From Hyperoodon ampullatus (Eukaryota > Chordata > Mammalia > Artiodactyla > Ziphiidae): a stretch of DNA of 64,000 bases. Numbering within the stretch: the stretch's first letter is position 1; the number at the start of each line of letters is the position of its first letter. The position numbers were made by a program, and so were the translations under genes. This document shows, one piece after another, positions 1 through 10,974 of the stretch. Below the pieces are notes generated by a model that was not told the DNA's origin, ran no database searches, and saw only the letters and a list, made by a program, of their open reading frames with translations. The stretch spans positions 62,001 through 126,000 of the forward strand of contig CATKHW010000380.1 in assembly GCA_949752795.1 (NCBI GenBank), written 5' to 3'.

Positions 1-216
1 GAAAAGTTCAACAGCAGCTGGCGTGGGGCTCAGATCACCGTTATTCACAGATGCCTCGGCATGGACCCCAGCTTTGAAATGAGGACGCTCCTTGCGTAGG
101 AGTGGGCTGCTGGCTCTATGGGAGATGATTCCCCACCTCTGACCAATTTCAGAATTGTTTACTGCTGGAGCAATTGCCCTGATAGGGTTTTCCTCTGTCT
201 AACTCGTGGGTTCAGG

Positions 217-234
217 TTTTTTTTTTTCTTTTTT
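217..234 (-). other. T-run, probable antisense poly(A) tail of the young LINE-1
   Basis: Eleven T, one C and six T follow the GC-rich segment in every A unit; the first run varies from 11 to 13 T between units. It sits on the 3' side of the minus-strand LINE-1, where a retroposed poly(A) tail would lie. The AT-rich stretch 235-375 between it and clear LINE-1 sequence could be LINE-1 3' UTR, but I cannot match it by eye. Confidence 0.5.
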
Positions 235-375
235 GGTTCAAGTTAGATTTTATTCCTCTTTTATGTATTTATAGATATAAGCATGGAAATAATTCATTCA
301 TATAAATACATCTGTGTGAAGGGAAGAACTTTTTTCTGTTTTCTTTTTAAATTTTATTTTTAAAAATTTTGAAAT

Positions 376-1320
376 TTAATTTTATTTATTTTTTATACAG
401 CAGGTTATTATTAGTTATGTATTTTATGCATATACATGTATACATGTCAATCCCAGTCTCCCAACTCATCCCAACACCACCTCCCCATGGCTTCCCACAC
501 TTGGTGTCCATACGTGTGTTCTCTAACTCTGTGTCTCTATTTCTTCACTGCAAAGCAGTTCATCTGTACCATTTTTCTAGGTTCCACGTATATGCATTAA
601 TATACAATATTTCTTTTTCTCTTTCTGACTTACTTCATTCTGTATGACAGTCTCTAGATCCATCGACATCTCTACAAATGACCCAGTTTTATTCCTTCTT
701 ATGGCTGAGTAATATTCCATTTTATATATGTACCACATCTTTATCCATTCGTCTGTCTGTGGGTATTTAGGTTGCTTCCATTACCTGGCTATCGTAAATA
801 GTGCTGAAATGAGCATTGTGGTGAATGTGCCTTTTTGATTTATGGTTTTCTCTGGGTATATGCCCAGAAGGGGGATTGCTGGATCATATGGTAATTCTAT
901 TTCTAGTTTTTTTAAGGAAACTCCATACTGTTCTCCATCGTGACTGTATCAATTTACATTTCCACCACTAGTGGAAGAGGGATCCTTTTGTCCACACCCT
1001 CCCCAGAATTCGTTGTTTGTAGATTTTCTGATGATGCCGATTCTAACAGGTGTGAGGTGATACCTCATTGTAGTTTTGATTTGCATTTCTCTAATAATTA
1101 GTGATGTTGAGCAGCTTTTCATGTGCGTCTTGGCCATCTCTGTGTCTTCTTTGAAGAAACGTCTCTTTAGATCTTCAGCCCATTTTTGTATTGGGTTGTT
1201 TGTTGTTTTAATATTAAGCTGAATGAGTGCTTTATATATATTGGAGATTAAACCTTTGTCCATTGATTCGTTTGCAAATATTTTCGCCCATTCTGAGGGA
1301 TGCTTTTTGCCCTTCCCGTT
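376..1320 (-). mobile_element. LINE-1 3' end, 5'-truncated, young family (element L1-a in A1)
   Basis: Read on the minus strand this is the 3' part of LINE-1 ORF2 and what follows it. The plus strand shows the familiar antisense landmarks in order: ATACAGCAGG (397), GACTTACTTCATTCTGTATG (626), TGGCTGAGTAATATTCCAT, GGGTATATGCCCAGAAG, CAATTTACATTTCCACC and GATTTGCATTTCTCTAATAA. The subtype resembles LINE-1 of whales and other cetartiodactyls, with modest divergence. It is truncated at its 5' end near 1320. No target-site duplication is visible. The same element occurs in every A unit at the positions given under each unit. Confidence 0.9.
949..1263 (-). pseudogene. LINE-1 ORF2 C-terminal fragment (relic)
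   Basis: This 104-codon minus-strand frame matches the C-terminal region of LINE-1 ORF2p (endonuclease and reverse transcriptase) after the polymerase domain. The diagnostic stretch [20 protein letters not shown] lies near its middle and a [17 protein letters not shown] segment precedes it. No endonuclease or reverse transcriptase domain is present and the reading frame breaks beyond it, so it cannot make a working enzyme. The cysteine-rich tail is degraded after GCGQK. In A11 and A12 the frame is cut to 90 codons by a new stop (28299-28571, 31026-31298). It is preserved by array homogenisation, not by selection. Confidence 0.88.
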
Positions 1321-1328
1321 TTTTTAAC

Positions 1329-1350
1329 AAAAAAAGAAAGAAAGAAAAAG
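1329..1350. repeat. A/GAAA microsatellite
   Basis: An A-run is followed by GAAA repeats directly after the truncated end of the young LINE-1. A1-A4, A6-A8 and A10 carry one more GAAA than A5, A9, A11 and A12. This 4-bp step accounts for most of the difference between the 2,731/2,732-bp and 2,727-bp unit classes. Confidence 0.85.
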
Positions 1351-1689
1351 AAGCAGAAGACTAATGTGTGTAAAATATGCCTTTTGAAACTGTCGTTTTG
1401 AAATATGGACGTCCTTTGAATTTTTTGGTCGATATATGAACCCAGGATTTGTTTTCAGGGCAGGTGTCATTTACAGGCCTGCAATGATTTTGAATATCAA
1501 CTGACCATTAGCGCTTGGATTAAAGCTGCTGTTGTGTGAAACGGCCACAAGGTGGCAGCAGTTCTCCCTTACCAAATCTGGTTACTGGGGCAACAGAGCC
1601 TCAATGGAAGTCGTGTTCTAGATTGGAATTTAGAATGGAATGTGCCAGGAGAAAGCCCCTCAAGTTTGTCTCACTACTTCTTGTTCGTG
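1351..1689. other. Unrecognised spacer of array A unit
   Basis: About 340 bp between the two LINE-1 fragments. I see no repeat family here. It holds the CTCF-like motif and a 64- to 124-codon plus-strand frame rich in F, Y and L that runs into the T-rich LINE-1 tail and looks like chance. It is the one part of the unit that is neither LINE-1 nor GC-rich. Confidence 0.6.
1543..1561 (+). promoter_or_regulatory. CTCF-like core motif, once per array A unit
   Basis: The sequence GGCCACAAGGTGGCAGCAG fits the CTCF core (CCA, AG, GGC pattern with GGCAGCA on the right) at most positions; the A after CCAC is a less favoured base. It recurs unchanged at 4275, 7007, 9739, 12466, 15199, 17929, 20661, 23388, 26120, 28847 and 31574, all on the plus strand. 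The shorter units carry TGG and the longer units CGG at its left edge. CTCF is the zinc-finger protein that sets chromatin loops and insulators. The match is seen; binding is inferred. Confidence 0.5.
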
Positions 1690-2152
1690 TTTTTAATTTA
1701 TTTTTTTTATTTTTTATTACAGCAAATTTGATTACAATGTTTGGCTTGTTGTAGGTGTGGAAGATGTGGTTCTTTTACACATATACATATGTTTGTTCTT
1801 CCTGGGATCCTTTTCCCATGTACCTTATGACAGAATGTTGAGTAGTCTTCTCTTGGTATTCTGTAGGTCTTTGGTGAATCTATATGTCACCTGTGTTTGT
1901 ATATGTCTGTTAACCCCAATATCATAATGAAACCAATCCTCACACCTTTCCATTGGTGAACCATAAGTTTGTTGAATGAAACTGTGATAGCCCTTCTCCG
2001 TGGAAATATCTGCCCTGGTATCCATTTTTCGGTCACACCTATAAGAGATATGATATGATATGTGTCTTTCACTTTCTGACTTACTACAAGTCACGTGGTT
2101 ACCTCTAGACACACCTACGGTGCTGCAAATGGCATTGTGTCCTTTTATTCCT
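1690..2152 (-). mobile_element. Second LINE-1 3' end, older and decayed (element L1-b in A1)
   Basis: A T-rich start (1694-1715), ACAGCAAATTTGATTACAATG, CACATATACATATG, TCTGTTAACCCCAA, ACCATAAGTTTGTT, TATAAGAGATATGATATGAT, CTTTCTGACTTACTACA and GCTGCAAATGGCATT follow the order of the antisense 3' end of a ruminant/cetacean LINE-1 with many substitutions. It stops where the next LINE-1 landmark, TGGCTGAGTAATATTCC, should begin. It has the same orientation as L1-a but is more diverged, so it is probably an independent and earlier insertion. Unit types differ here: A4, A5 and A8-A11 have AATTCACGTGATT near the end, while A1-A3 and A7 have AAGTCACGTGGTT. Confidence 0.7.
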
Positions 2153-2946
2153 TGGCTTCTATTCTGCCTTAGCAAGGTCCATTTTGAACAATGTGATTCC
2201 CTGAGGGCTGAGGATTAGCTGACCTGGGTAGCCTGACCCTGCCGGCCGGCCCTCCCCTGGTGTGCCTGGGTTGAGGTCAATATAAACAGCGCTGCAGGCA
2301 GCAATAGCCCCTGAAGCTGTGCCTGACTCCATGTTCTCTGACCCGTCAGCAGTCTCGGGGCTGCGCTGGTTGGAGGGAGTGAGGGGCCACGGCTCTGTGG
2401 GTGGCCCGGTGTGAGTGGGTCTCTGCTGGACTTTCTGCAGGAGTTGCCAGGCTGCCACCTGTAAAGAAGAGGATGTGTCACCCATACCTCCCGCTGGAAT
2501 TTCTCTCCGGACATAGGTGAGGAAGGAAAAAAGCAGTGGGTGCCGGGACAGGAGGGGTATCTCAGGCAGGGCAATGGAAAGTTTTCAGAAGAGCGCCCAG
2601 GGCCAGGACCATCCTGGCTGGCCTGCAGGCACCAAGTTGGCCTGCGTGCTGTCGCTGGTGTGGCTCCACAGCCCTTCCTCTAGGCTTTCAAGCCCTTGTA
2701 CATATTCAGGTGTTTTACCTGGGAAGGGTGGGAAAAGTTCAACAGCAGCTGGCGTGGGGCTCAGATCACCGTTATTCACAGATGCCTCGGCATGGACCCC
2801 AGCTTTGAAATGAGGACGCTCCTTGCGTAGGAGTGGGCTGCTGGCTCTATGGGAGATGATTCCCCACCTCTGACCAATTTCAGAATTGTTTACTGCTGGA
2901 GCAATTGCCCTGATAGGGTTTTCCTCTGTCTAACTCGTGGGTTCAG
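2153..2946. other. GC-rich segment of array A unit, origin unknown
   Basis: About 790 bp of clearly higher G+C than the LINE-1 parts, spanning the arbitrary unit boundary (end of A1 into A2). It includes GCCGGCCGGCCC (an FseI site once per unit), a TATAAA at 2281 on the plus strand preceded by a C-rich stretch, and overlapping minus-strand open frames. It ends at the T-run. I considered a solo retroviral LTR, but saw no matching TG...CA ends or duplicated target site. Its unit types (open-frame type or not) are shuffled among units independently of the LINE-1 half. Confidence 0.6.
2281..2286 (+). promoter_or_regulatory. TATA-like element in GC-rich segment (weak)
   Basis: TATAAA sits downstream of a GC-rich stretch (CCGGCCGGCCCTCCCC), a layout a small RNA polymerase II promoter could have. 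It is conserved in all A units. There is no evidence of transcription, and in satellite DNA the hexamer can easily be chance. Confidence 0.2.
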
Positions 2947-5463
2947 GTTTTTTTTTTTCTTTTTTGGTTCAAGTTAGATTTTATTCCTCTTTTATGTATT
3001 TATAGATATAAGCATGGAAATAATTCATTCATATAAATACATCTGTGTGAAGGGAAGAACTTTTTTCTGTTTTCTTTTTAAATTTTATTTTTAAAAATTT
3101 TGAAATTTAATTTTATTTATTTTTTTATACAGCAGGTTATTATTAGTTATGTATTTTATGCATATACATGTATACATGTCAATCCCAGTCTCCCAACTCA
3201 TCCCAACACCACCTCCCCATGGCTTCCCACACTTGGTGTCCATACGTGTGTTCTCTAACTCTGTGTCTCTATTTCTTCACTGCAAAGCAGTTCATCTGTA
3301 CCATTTTTCTAGGTTCCACGTATATGCATTAATATACAATATTTCTTTTTCTCTTTCTGACTTACTTCATTCTGTATGACAGTCTCTAGATCCATCGACA
3401 TCTCTACAAATGACCCAGTTTTATTCCTTCTTATGGCTGAGTAATATTCCATTTTATATATGTACCACATCTTTATCCATTCGTCTGTCTGTGGGTATTT
3501 AGGTTGCTTCCATTACCTGGCTATCGTAAATAGTGCTGAAATGAGCATTGTGGTGAATGTGCCTTTTTGATTTATGGTTTTCTCTGGGTATATGCCCAGA
3601 AGGGGGATTGCTGGATCATATGGTAATTCTATTTCTAGTTTTTTTAAGGAAACTCCATACTGTTCTCCATCGTGACTGTATCAATTTACATTTCCACCAC
3701 TAGTGGAAGAGGGATCCTTTTGTCCACACCCTCCCCAGAATTCGTTGTTTGTAGATTTTCTGATGATGCCGATTCTAACAGGTGTGAGGTGATACCTCAT
3801 TGTAGTTTTGATTTGCATTTCTCTAATAATTAGTGATGTTGAGCAGCTTTTCATGTGCGTCTTGGCCATCTCTGTGTCTTCTTTGAAGAAACGTCTCTTT
3901 AGATCTTCAGCCCATTTTTGTATTGGGTTGTTTGTTGTTTTAATATTAAGCTGAATGAGTGCTTTATATATATTGGAGATTAAACCTTTGTCCATTGATT
4001 CGTTTGCAAATATTTTCGCCCATTCTGAGGGATGCTTTTTGCCCTTCCCGTTTTTTTAACAAAAAAAGAAAGAAAGAAAAAGAAGCAGAAGACTAATGTG
4101 TGTAAAATATGCCTTTTGAAACTGTCGTTTTGAAATATGGACGTCCTTTGAATTTTTTGGTCGATATATGAACCCAGGATTTGTTTTCAGGGCAGGTGTC
4201 ATTTACAGGCCTGCAATGATTTTGAATATCAACTGACCATTAGCGCTTGGATTAAAGCTGCTGTTGTGTGAAACGGCCACAAGGTGGCAGCAGTTCTCCC
4301 TTACCAAATCTGGTTACTGGGGCAACAGAGCCTCAATGGAAGTCGTGTTCTAGATTGGAATTTAGAATGGAATGTGCCAGGAGAAAGCCCCTCAAGTTTG
4401 TCTCACTACTTCTTGTTCGTGTTTTTAATTTATTTTTTTTATTTTTTATTACAGCAAATTTGATTACAATGTTTGGCTTGTTGTAGGTGTGGAAGATGTG
4501 GTTCTTTTACACATATACATATGTTTGTTCTTCCTGGGATCCTTTTCCCATGTACCTTATGACAGAATGTTGAGTAGTCTTCTCTTGGTATTCTGTAGGT
4601 CTTTGGTGAATCTATATGTCACCTGTGTTTGTATATGTCTGTTAACCCCAATATCATAATGAAACCAATCCTCACACCTTTCCATTGGTGAACCATAAGT
4701 TTGTTGAATGAAACTGTGATAGCCCTTCTCCGTGGAAATATCTGCCCTGGTATCCATTTTTCGGTCACACCTATAAGAGATATGATATGATATGTGTCTT
4801 TCACTTTCTGACTTACTACAAGTCACGTGGTTACCTCTAGACACACCTACGGTGCTGCAAATGGCATTGTGTCCTTTTATTCCTTGGCTTCTATTCTGCC
4901 TTAGCAAGGTCCATTTTGAACAATGTGATTCCCTGAGGGCTGAGGATTAGCTGACCTGGGTAGCCTGACCCTGCCGGCCGGCCCTCCCCTGGTGTGCCTG
5001 GGTTGAGGTCAATATAAACAGCGCTGCAGGCAGCAATAGCCCCTGAAGCTGTGCCTGACTCCATGTTCTCTGACCCGTCAGCAGTCTCGGGGCTGCGCTG
5101 GTTGGAGGGAGTGAGGGGCCACGGCTCTGTGGGTGGCCCGGTGTGAGTGGGTCTCTGCTGGACTTTCTGCAGGAGTTGCCAGGCTGCCACCTGTAAAGAA
5201 GAGGATGTGTCACCCATACCTCCCGCTGGAATTTCTCTCCGGACATAGGTGAGGAAGGAAAAAAGCAGTGGGTGCCGGGACAGGAGGGGTATCTCAGGCA
5301 GGGCAATGGAAAGTTTTCAGAAGAGCGCCCAGGGCCAGGACCATCCTGGCTGGCCTGCAGGCACCAAGTTGGCCTGCGTGCTGTCGCTGGTGTGGCTCCA
5401 CAGCCCTTCCTCTAGGCTTTCAAGCCCTTGTACATATTCAGGTGTTTTACCTGGGAAGGGTGG
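2732..5463 (+). repeat. Array A unit A2
   Basis: Near copy of A1. Internal elements: young LINE-1 about 3108-4052, CTCF-like motif 4275-4293, old LINE-1 about 4422-4884. Its second half resembles A6, while its first half resembles A1 and not A6, so the higher-order repeat boundary probably falls inside or just after this unit. Confidence 0.95.
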
Positions 5464-8194
5464 GAAAAGTTCAACAGCAGCTGGCGTGGGGCTCAGATCA
5501 CCGTTATTCACAGATGCCTCGGCATGGACCCCAGCTTTGAAATGAGGACGCTCCTTGCGTAGGAGTGGGCTGCTGGCTCTATGGGAGATGATTCCCCACC
5601 TCTGACCAATTTCAGAATTGTTTACTGCTGGAGCAATTGCCCTGATAGGGTTTTCCTCTGTCTAACTCGTGGGTTCAGGTTTTTTTTTTTCTTTTTTGGT
5701 TCAAGTTAGATTTTATTCCTCTTTTATGTATTTATAGATATAAGCATGGAAATAATTCATTCATATAAATACATCTGTGTGAAGGGAAGAACTTTTTTCT
5801 GTTTTCTTTTTAAATTTTATTTTTAAAAATTTTGAAATTTAATTTTATTTATTTTTTTATACAGCAGGTTATTATTAGTTATGTATTTTATGCATATACA
5901 TGTATACATGTCAATCCCAGTCTCCCAACTCATCCCAACACCACCTCCCCATGGCTTCCCACACTTGGTGTCCATACGTGTGTTCTCTAACTCTGTGTCT
6001 CTATTTCTTCACTGCAAAGCAGTTCATCTGTACCATTTTTCTAGGTTCCACGTATATGCATTAATATACAATATTTCTTTTTCTCTTTCTGACTTACTTC
6101 ATTCTGTATGACAGTCTCTAGATCCATCGACATCTCTACAAATGACCCAGTTTTATTCCTTCTTATGGCTGAGTAATATTCCATTTTATATATGTACCAC
6201 ATCTTTATCCATTCGTCTGTCTGTGGGTATTTAGGTTGCTTCCATTACCTGGCTATCGTAAATAGTGCTGAAATGAGCATTGTGGTGAATGTGCCTTTTT
6301 GATTTATGGTTTTCTCTGGGTATATGCCCAGAAGGGGGATTGCTGGATCATATGGTAATTCTATTTCTAGTTTTTTTAAGGAAACTCCTTACTGTTCTCC
6401 ATCGTGACTGTATCAATTTACATTTCCACCACTAGTGGAAGAGGGATCCTTTTGTCCACACCCTCCCCAGAATTCGTTGTTTGTAGATTTTCTGATGATG
6501 CCGATTCTAACAGGTGTGAGGTGATACCTCATTGTAGTTTTGATTTGCATTTCTCTAATAATTAGTGATGTTGAGCAGCTTTTCATGTGCGTCTTGGCCA
6601 TCTCTGTGTCTTCTTTGAAGAAACGTCTCTTTAGATCTTCAGCCCATTTTTGTATTGGGTTGTTTGTTGTTTTAATATTAAGCTGAATGAGTGCTTTATA
6701 TATATTGGAGATTAAACCTTTGTCCATTGATTCGTTTGCAAATATTTTCGCCCATTCTGAGGGATGCTTTTTGCCCTTCCCGTTTTTTTAACAAAAAAAG
6801 AAAGAAAGAAAAAGAAGCAGAAGACTAATGTGTGTAAAATATGCCTTTTGAAACTGTCGTTTTGAAATATGGACGTCCTTTGAATTTTTTGGTCGATATA
6901 TGAACCCAGGATTTGTTTTCAGGGCAGGTGTCATTTACAGGCCTGCAATGATTTTGAATATCAACTGACCATTAGCGCTTGGATTAAAGCTGCTGTTGTG
7001 TGAAACGGCCACAAGGTGGCAGCAGTTCTCCCTTACCAAATCTGGTTACTGGGGCAACAGAGCCTCAATGGAAGTCGTGTTCTAGATTGGAATTTAGAAT
7101 GGAATGTGCCAGGAGAAAGCCCCTCAAGTTTGTCTCACTACTTCTTGTTCGTGTTTTTAATTTATTTTTTTATTTTTTATTACAGCAAATTTGATTACAA
7201 TGTTTGGCTTGTTGTAGGTGTGGAAGATGTGGTTCTTTTACACATATACATATGTTTGTTCTTCCTGGGATCCTTTTCCCATGTACCTTATGACAGAATG
7301 TTGAGTAGTCTTCTCTTGGTATTCTGTAGGTCTTTGGTGAATCTATATGTCACCTGTGTTTGTATATGTCTGTTAACCCCAATATCATAATGAAACCAAT
7401 CCTCACACCTTTCCATTGGTGAACCATAAGTTTGTTGAATGAAACTGTGATAGCCCTTCTCCGTGGAAATATCTGCCCTGGTATCCATTTTTCGGTCACA
7501 CCTATAAGAGATATGATATGATATGTGTCTTTCACTTTCTGACTTACTACAAGTCACGTGGTTACCTCTAGACACACCTACGGTGCTGCAAATGGCATTG
7601 TGTCCTTTTATTCCTTGGCTTCTATTCTGCCTTAGCAAGGTCCATTTTGAACAATGTGATTCCCTGAGGGCTGAGGATTAGCTGACCTGGGTAGCCTGAC
7701 CCTGCCGGCCGGCCCTCCCCTGGTGTGCCTGGGTTGAGGTCAATATAAACAGCGCTGCAGGCAGCAATAGCCCCTGAAGCTGTGCCTGACTCCATGTTCT
7801 CTGACCCGTCAGCAGTCTCGGGGCTGCGCTGGTTGGAGGGAGTGAGGGGCCACGGCTTTGTGGGTGGCCCGGTGTGAGTGGGTCTCTGCTGGACTTTCTG
7901 CAGGAGTTGCCAGGCTGCCACCTGTAAAGAAGAGGATGTGTCACCCATACCTCCCGCTGGAATTTCTCTCCGGACATAGGTGAGGAAGGAAAAAAGCAGT
8001 GGGTGCCGGGACAGGAGGGGTATCTCAGGCAGGGCAATGGAAAGTTTTCAGAAGAGCGCCCAGGGCCAGGACCATCCTGGCTGGCCTGCAGGCACCAAGT
8101 TGGCCTGCGTGCTGTCGCTGGTGTGGCTCCACAGCCCTTCCTCTAGGCTTTCAAGCCCTTGTACATATTCAGGTGTTTTACCTGGGAAGGGTGG
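5464..8194 (+). repeat. Array A unit A3
   Basis: Partner of A7 at a 10,922-bp offset. Both carry a private T for A in the young LINE-1 (CTCCTTACTG near 6387 and 17309). Internal elements: young LINE-1 about 5840-6784, CTCF-like motif 7007-7025, old LINE-1 about 7153-7615. Confidence 0.95.
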
Positions 8195-10926
8195 GAAAAG
8201 TTCAACAGCAGCTGGCGTGGGGCTCAGATCACCGTTATTCACAGATGCCTCGGCATGGACCCCAGCTTTGAAATGAGGACGCTCCTTGCGTAGGAGTGGG
8301 CTGCTGGCTCTATGGGAGATGATTCCCCACCTCTGACCAATTTCAGAATTGTTTACTGCTGGAGCAATTGCCCTGATAGGGTTTTCCTCTGTCTAACTCG
8401 TGGGTTCAGGTTTTTTTTTTTTCTTTTTTGGTTCAAGTTAGATTTTATTCCTCTTTTATGTATTTATAGATATAAGCATGGAAATAATTCATTCATATAA
8501 ATACATCTGTGTGAAGGGAAGAACTTTTTTCTGTTTTCTTTTTAAATTTTATTTTTAAAAATTTTGAAATTTAATTTTATTTATTTTTTTATACAGCAGG
8601 TTATTATTAGTTATGTATTTTATGCATATACATGTATACATGTCAATCCCAGTCTCCCAACTCATCCCAACACCACCTCCCCATGGCTTCCCACACTTGG
8701 TGTCCATACGTGTGTTCTCTAACTCTGTGTCTCTATTTCTTCACTGCAAAGCAGTTCATCTGTACCATTTTTCTAGGTTCCACGTATATGCATTAATATA
8801 CAATATTTCTTTTTCTCTTTCTGACTTACTTCATTCTGTATGACAGTCTCTAGATCCATCGACATCTCTACAAATGACCCAGTTTTATTCCTTCTTATGG
8901 CTGAGTAATATTCCATTTTATATATGTACCACATCTTTATCCATTCGTCTGTCTGTGGGTATTTAGGTTGCTTCCATTACCTGGCTATCGTAAATAGTGC
9001 TGAAATGAGCATTGTGGTGAATGTGCCTTTTTGATTTATGGTTTTCTCTGGGTATATGCCCAGAAGGGGGATTGCTGGATCATATGGTAATTCTATTTCT
9101 AGTTTTTTTAAGGAAACTCCATACTGTTCTCCATCGTGACTGTATCAATTTACATTTCCACCACTAGTGGAAGAGGGATCCTTTTGTCCATACCCTCCCC
9201 AGAATTCGTTGTTTGTAGATTTTCTGATGATGCCGATTCTAACAGGTGTGAGGTGATACCTCATTGTAGTTTTGATTTGCATTTCTCTAATAATTAGTGA
9301 TGTTGAGCAGCTTTTCATGTGCGTCTTGGCCATCTCTGTGTCTTCTTTGAAGAAACGTCTCTTTAGATCTTCAGCCCATTTTTGTATTGGGTTGTTTGTT
9401 GTTTTAATATTAAGCTGAATGAGTGCTTTATATATATTGGAGATTAAACCTTTGTCCATTGATTCGTTTGCAAATATTTTCACCCATTCTGAGGGATGCT
9501 TTTTGCCCTTCCCGTTTTTTTAACAAAAAAAGAAAGAAAGAAAAAGAAGCAGAAGACTAATGTGTGTAAAATATGCCTTTTGAAACTGTCGTTTTGAAAT
9601 ATGGACGTCCTTTGAATTTTTTGGTCGATATATGAACCCAGGATTTGTTTTCAGGGCAGGTGTCATTTACAGGCCTGCAATGATTTTGAATATCAACTGA
9701 CCATTAGCGCTTGGATTAAAGCTGCTGTTGTGTGAAACGGCCACAAGGTGGCAGCAGTTCTCCCTTACCAAATCTGGTTACTGGGGCAACAGAGCCTCAA
9801 TGGAAGTCGTGTTCTAGATTGGAATTTAGAATGGAATGTGCCAGGAGAAAGCCCCTCAAGTTTGTCTCACTACTTCTTGTTCGTGTTTTTAATTTATTTT
9901 TTTATTTTTTATTACAGCAAATTTGATTACAATGTTTGGCTTGTTGTAGGTGTGGAAGATGTGGTTCTTTTACACATATACATATGTCTGTTCTTCCTGG
10001 GATCCTTTTCCCATGTACCTTATGACAGAATGTTGAGTAGTCTTCTCTTGGTATTCTGTAGGTCTTTGGTGATTCTATATGTCACCTGTGTTTGTATATG
10101 TCTGTTAAACCCAATATCATAATGAAACCAATCCTCACACCTTTCCATTGGTGAACCATAAGTTTGTTGAATGAATCTGTGATTGCCCTTCTCCGTGGAA
10201 ATATCTGCCCTGGTATCCATTTTTCGGTCACACCTATAAGAGATATGATATGATATGTGTCTTTCACTTTCTGACTTACTACAATTCACGTGATTACCTC
10301 TAGACACACCTACGGTGCTGCAAATGGCATTGTGTCCTTTTATTCCTTGGCTTCTATTCTGCCTTAGTGAGGTCCATTTTCAACAATGTGATTCCCTGAG
10401 GGCTGAGGATTAGCTGACCTGGGTAGCCTGACCCTGCCGGCCGGCCCTCCCCTGCTGTGCCTGGGTTGAGGTCAATATAAACAGCGCTGCAGGCAGCAAT
10501 AGCCCCTGAAGCTGTGCCTGACTCTATAATCTCTGCCCCGTCAGCAGTCTCGGGGCTGTGCTGGTGGGAGGGAGTGAGGGGCCACGGCTTTGTGGGTGGC
10601 CCGGTATGAGTGGGTCTCTGCTGGACTTTCTGCAGGAGTTGCCAGGCTTCCACCTGTAAAGAAGAGGATGTGGCACCCATACCTTCCTCTGGAATTTCTC
10701 TCCGGACAGAGGTGAGGAAGGAAAAATGCAGTGGGGGCCGGGACAGGAGGGGTATCTCAGGCAGGGCAATGGAAAGCTTCCAGAAGAGCGCCCAGGGCCA
10801 GGACCATCCTGGCTGACCTGCAGGCACCAAGTTGGCCTGCGTGCTGTCGCTGGTGTGGCTCCACAGCCCTTCCTCTAGGCTTTCAAGGCCTTGTACATAT
10901 TCAGGTGTTTTACCTGGGAAGGGTGG
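8195..10926 (+). repeat. Array A unit A4
   Basis: Partner of A8; one difference noted is a T for C near 9191. Internal elements: young LINE-1 about 8572-9516, CTCF-like motif 9739-9757, old LINE-1 about 9885-10347. Its GC-rich part is the type that leaves a 206-codon minus-strand frame open, continuing into A5. Confidence 0.95.
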
Positions 10927-10974
10927 GAAAAGTTCAACAGCAGCTGGCCTGGGGCTCAGCTCACGGTTACTCAC
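10354..10974 (-). other. 206-codon open frame in GC-rich segment, product unrecognised
   Basis: Minus-strand frame from a methionine at 10974 to a TAG at 10354, across the A4/A5 boundary. The same frame is open at 21276-21896, 26735-27355 and 29462-30082. In the other units it is split, because a TGG codon reads TGA (for example CAGAAGAGC near 2588 in A1), leaving frames of 64 and 108 codons. The product is rich in P, G, S and L, with no signal peptide, membrane segment or known domain visible. AATAAAA lies about 10 bp past the stop on the same strand, but inside LINE-1-derived sequence. Most likely non-coding; a transcribed macrosatellite frame cannot be excluded. Confidence 0.3.

Larger units (their letters stand above)
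1..2731 (+). repeat. Array A unit A1
   Basis: Reference unit for the internal map: GC-rich tail 1-216, T-run 217-234, young LINE-1 about 376-1320, GAAA tract 1329-1350, CTCF-like motif 1543-1561, old LINE-1 about 1690-2152, GC-rich segment from 2153. It is almost identical to A2; both share an 8-T run near 1704 and 4435 where other units have 7. Confidence 0.95.

Noticed and set aside
217..1350. Target-site duplication around the young LINE-1
   Set aside because: Sequences left of the T-run (GGGTTCAGG) and right of the GAAA tract (AAGCAGAAG) share no convincing direct repeat.
2092..2097. E-box CACGTG in each array A unit
   Set aside because: A six-base palindrome inside decayed LINE-1 sequence; too short to support a regulatory claim.
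2153..2946. Solo endogenous retrovirus LTR or retroviral gene remnant in the GC-rich segment
   Set aside because: No paired terminal TG/CA with target duplication, TATAAA badly placed for an LTR starting at the composition edge, and no retroviral protein motif in the translated frames.
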